In this document: positions 63,826-64,000 of the stretch, in pieces
Layout of the letters: every line of letters begins with the position of its first letter
Position numbering within the stretch: position 1 is the stretch's first letter
From: Pseudomonas sp. 8O
Lineage (GTDB): Bacteria > Pseudomonadota > Gammaproteobacteria > Pseudomonadales > Pseudomonadaceae
NCBI RefSeq assembly: GCF_902506495.1
Contig: NZ_LR733265.1
Location: 1,548,826 to 1,612,825, forward strand
DNA length: 64,000 bases
Reading direction: 5' to 3'
Made by a program: the position numbers and the translations under genes
The notes under the pieces: generated by a model
What the model was told of the DNA's origin: nothing
The model's database searches: none
What the model saw: the letters and a program-made list of their open reading frames with translations, nothing else

Positions 63826-64000
63826 ATGAACGCCTTGCGGCGCGTCTGGGAGCACTTCGAGGAAGGCTTCATTGCTTTCCTCCTGGCGGCCATGACGCTG
63901 ATCACTTTCGTCTACGTGATCCTCAACAACTTCTACACCCTGTTTTATTGGCTGGGTGACTATTTCGGCGGTAACGAGTTTTTGCTCGGTATCGGCGACG
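63826..64000 (+). CDS. dctQ: TRAP transporter small permease DctQ (3' end outside window)
   Basis: 58 residues are visible. The ATG at 63826 follows GGGAGAA. MNALRRVWEHFEEGFIAFLL begins a membrane segment, AMTLITFVYVILNNFY, as in the small TRAP permease. It should be followed by dctM outside the window. Confidence 0.9.
   Translation, partial: MNALRRVWEHFEEGFIAFLLAAMTLITFVYVILNNFYTLFYWLGDYFGGNEFLLGIGD

Overview
The window is a chromosomal segment of a Pseudomonas. The core genes are GC-rich, and from memory their order follows P. aeruginosa PAO1: PA0310–PA0305, then PA5126–PA5148, tRNA-Phe, PA5152–PA5155, tRNA-Thr, rmlBDAC and dctBDPQ. A P. mendocina/oleovorans-type species is possible, but the sequence alone does not fix the species.

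Layout. 1–6.8 kb: a truncated 2OG-Fe(II) oxygenase, a DUF2059 protein, an alpha/beta hydrolase, a thioredoxin-fold membrane protein, and an AraC-type regulator divergent from a penicillin/AHL-acylase-type Ntn hydrolase. 6.8–7.15 kb: a sigma-54 promoter and two identical 48-bp modules, read as a two-module NrsZ-type nitrogen-regulated sRNA. 7.1–25.6 kb: trmL, secB, grxC, a rhodanese-like protein, gpmI, an EnvC-type factor, ctpA, three tandem solute-binding proteins, hisF-hisA-DUF2164-hisH-hisB, an OFA-type MFS transporter, and asmA-mutY-yggX. 25.8–34.5 kb: next to tRNA-Phe, a type I restriction-modification operon (hsdM-hsdS-rhuM/fic-hsdR-mrr). 34.9–39.2 kb: a basic amino-acid ABC transporter and a methyltransferase, then tRNA-Thr.

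40.0–58.4 kb is the most unusual region: a surface-glycan locus joined to a sulfate-activation module. A TauE/SafE permease and CysQ diverge from an N-terminally extended CysD and a CysN-CysC fusion; together these can make PAPS and remove PAP. They are followed by a sulfotransferase whose last part is out of frame after a C7 tract. A roughly 12-kb minus-strand operon then reads GT2, rmlB, rmlD, rmlA, rmlC, a TPR-Wzm permease, a short Wzt-like ATPase, an OafA-type acyltransferase, a giant sulfotransferase/coiled-coil/GT2/GT2 fusion, and another sulfotransferase. I infer that the locus makes, sulfates, acylates and exports a rhamnose-containing glycan. Base composition drops from inside the CysC domain (about 44.7 kb) to about 51.7 kb, which suggests mosaic acquisition.

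59.2–64.0 kb: the C4-dicarboxylate system dctB-dctD and dctP-dctQ (dctQ cut by the window end), with a clear sigma-54 promoter before dctP. Hairpin-type intergenic repeats are scattered through the core regions.
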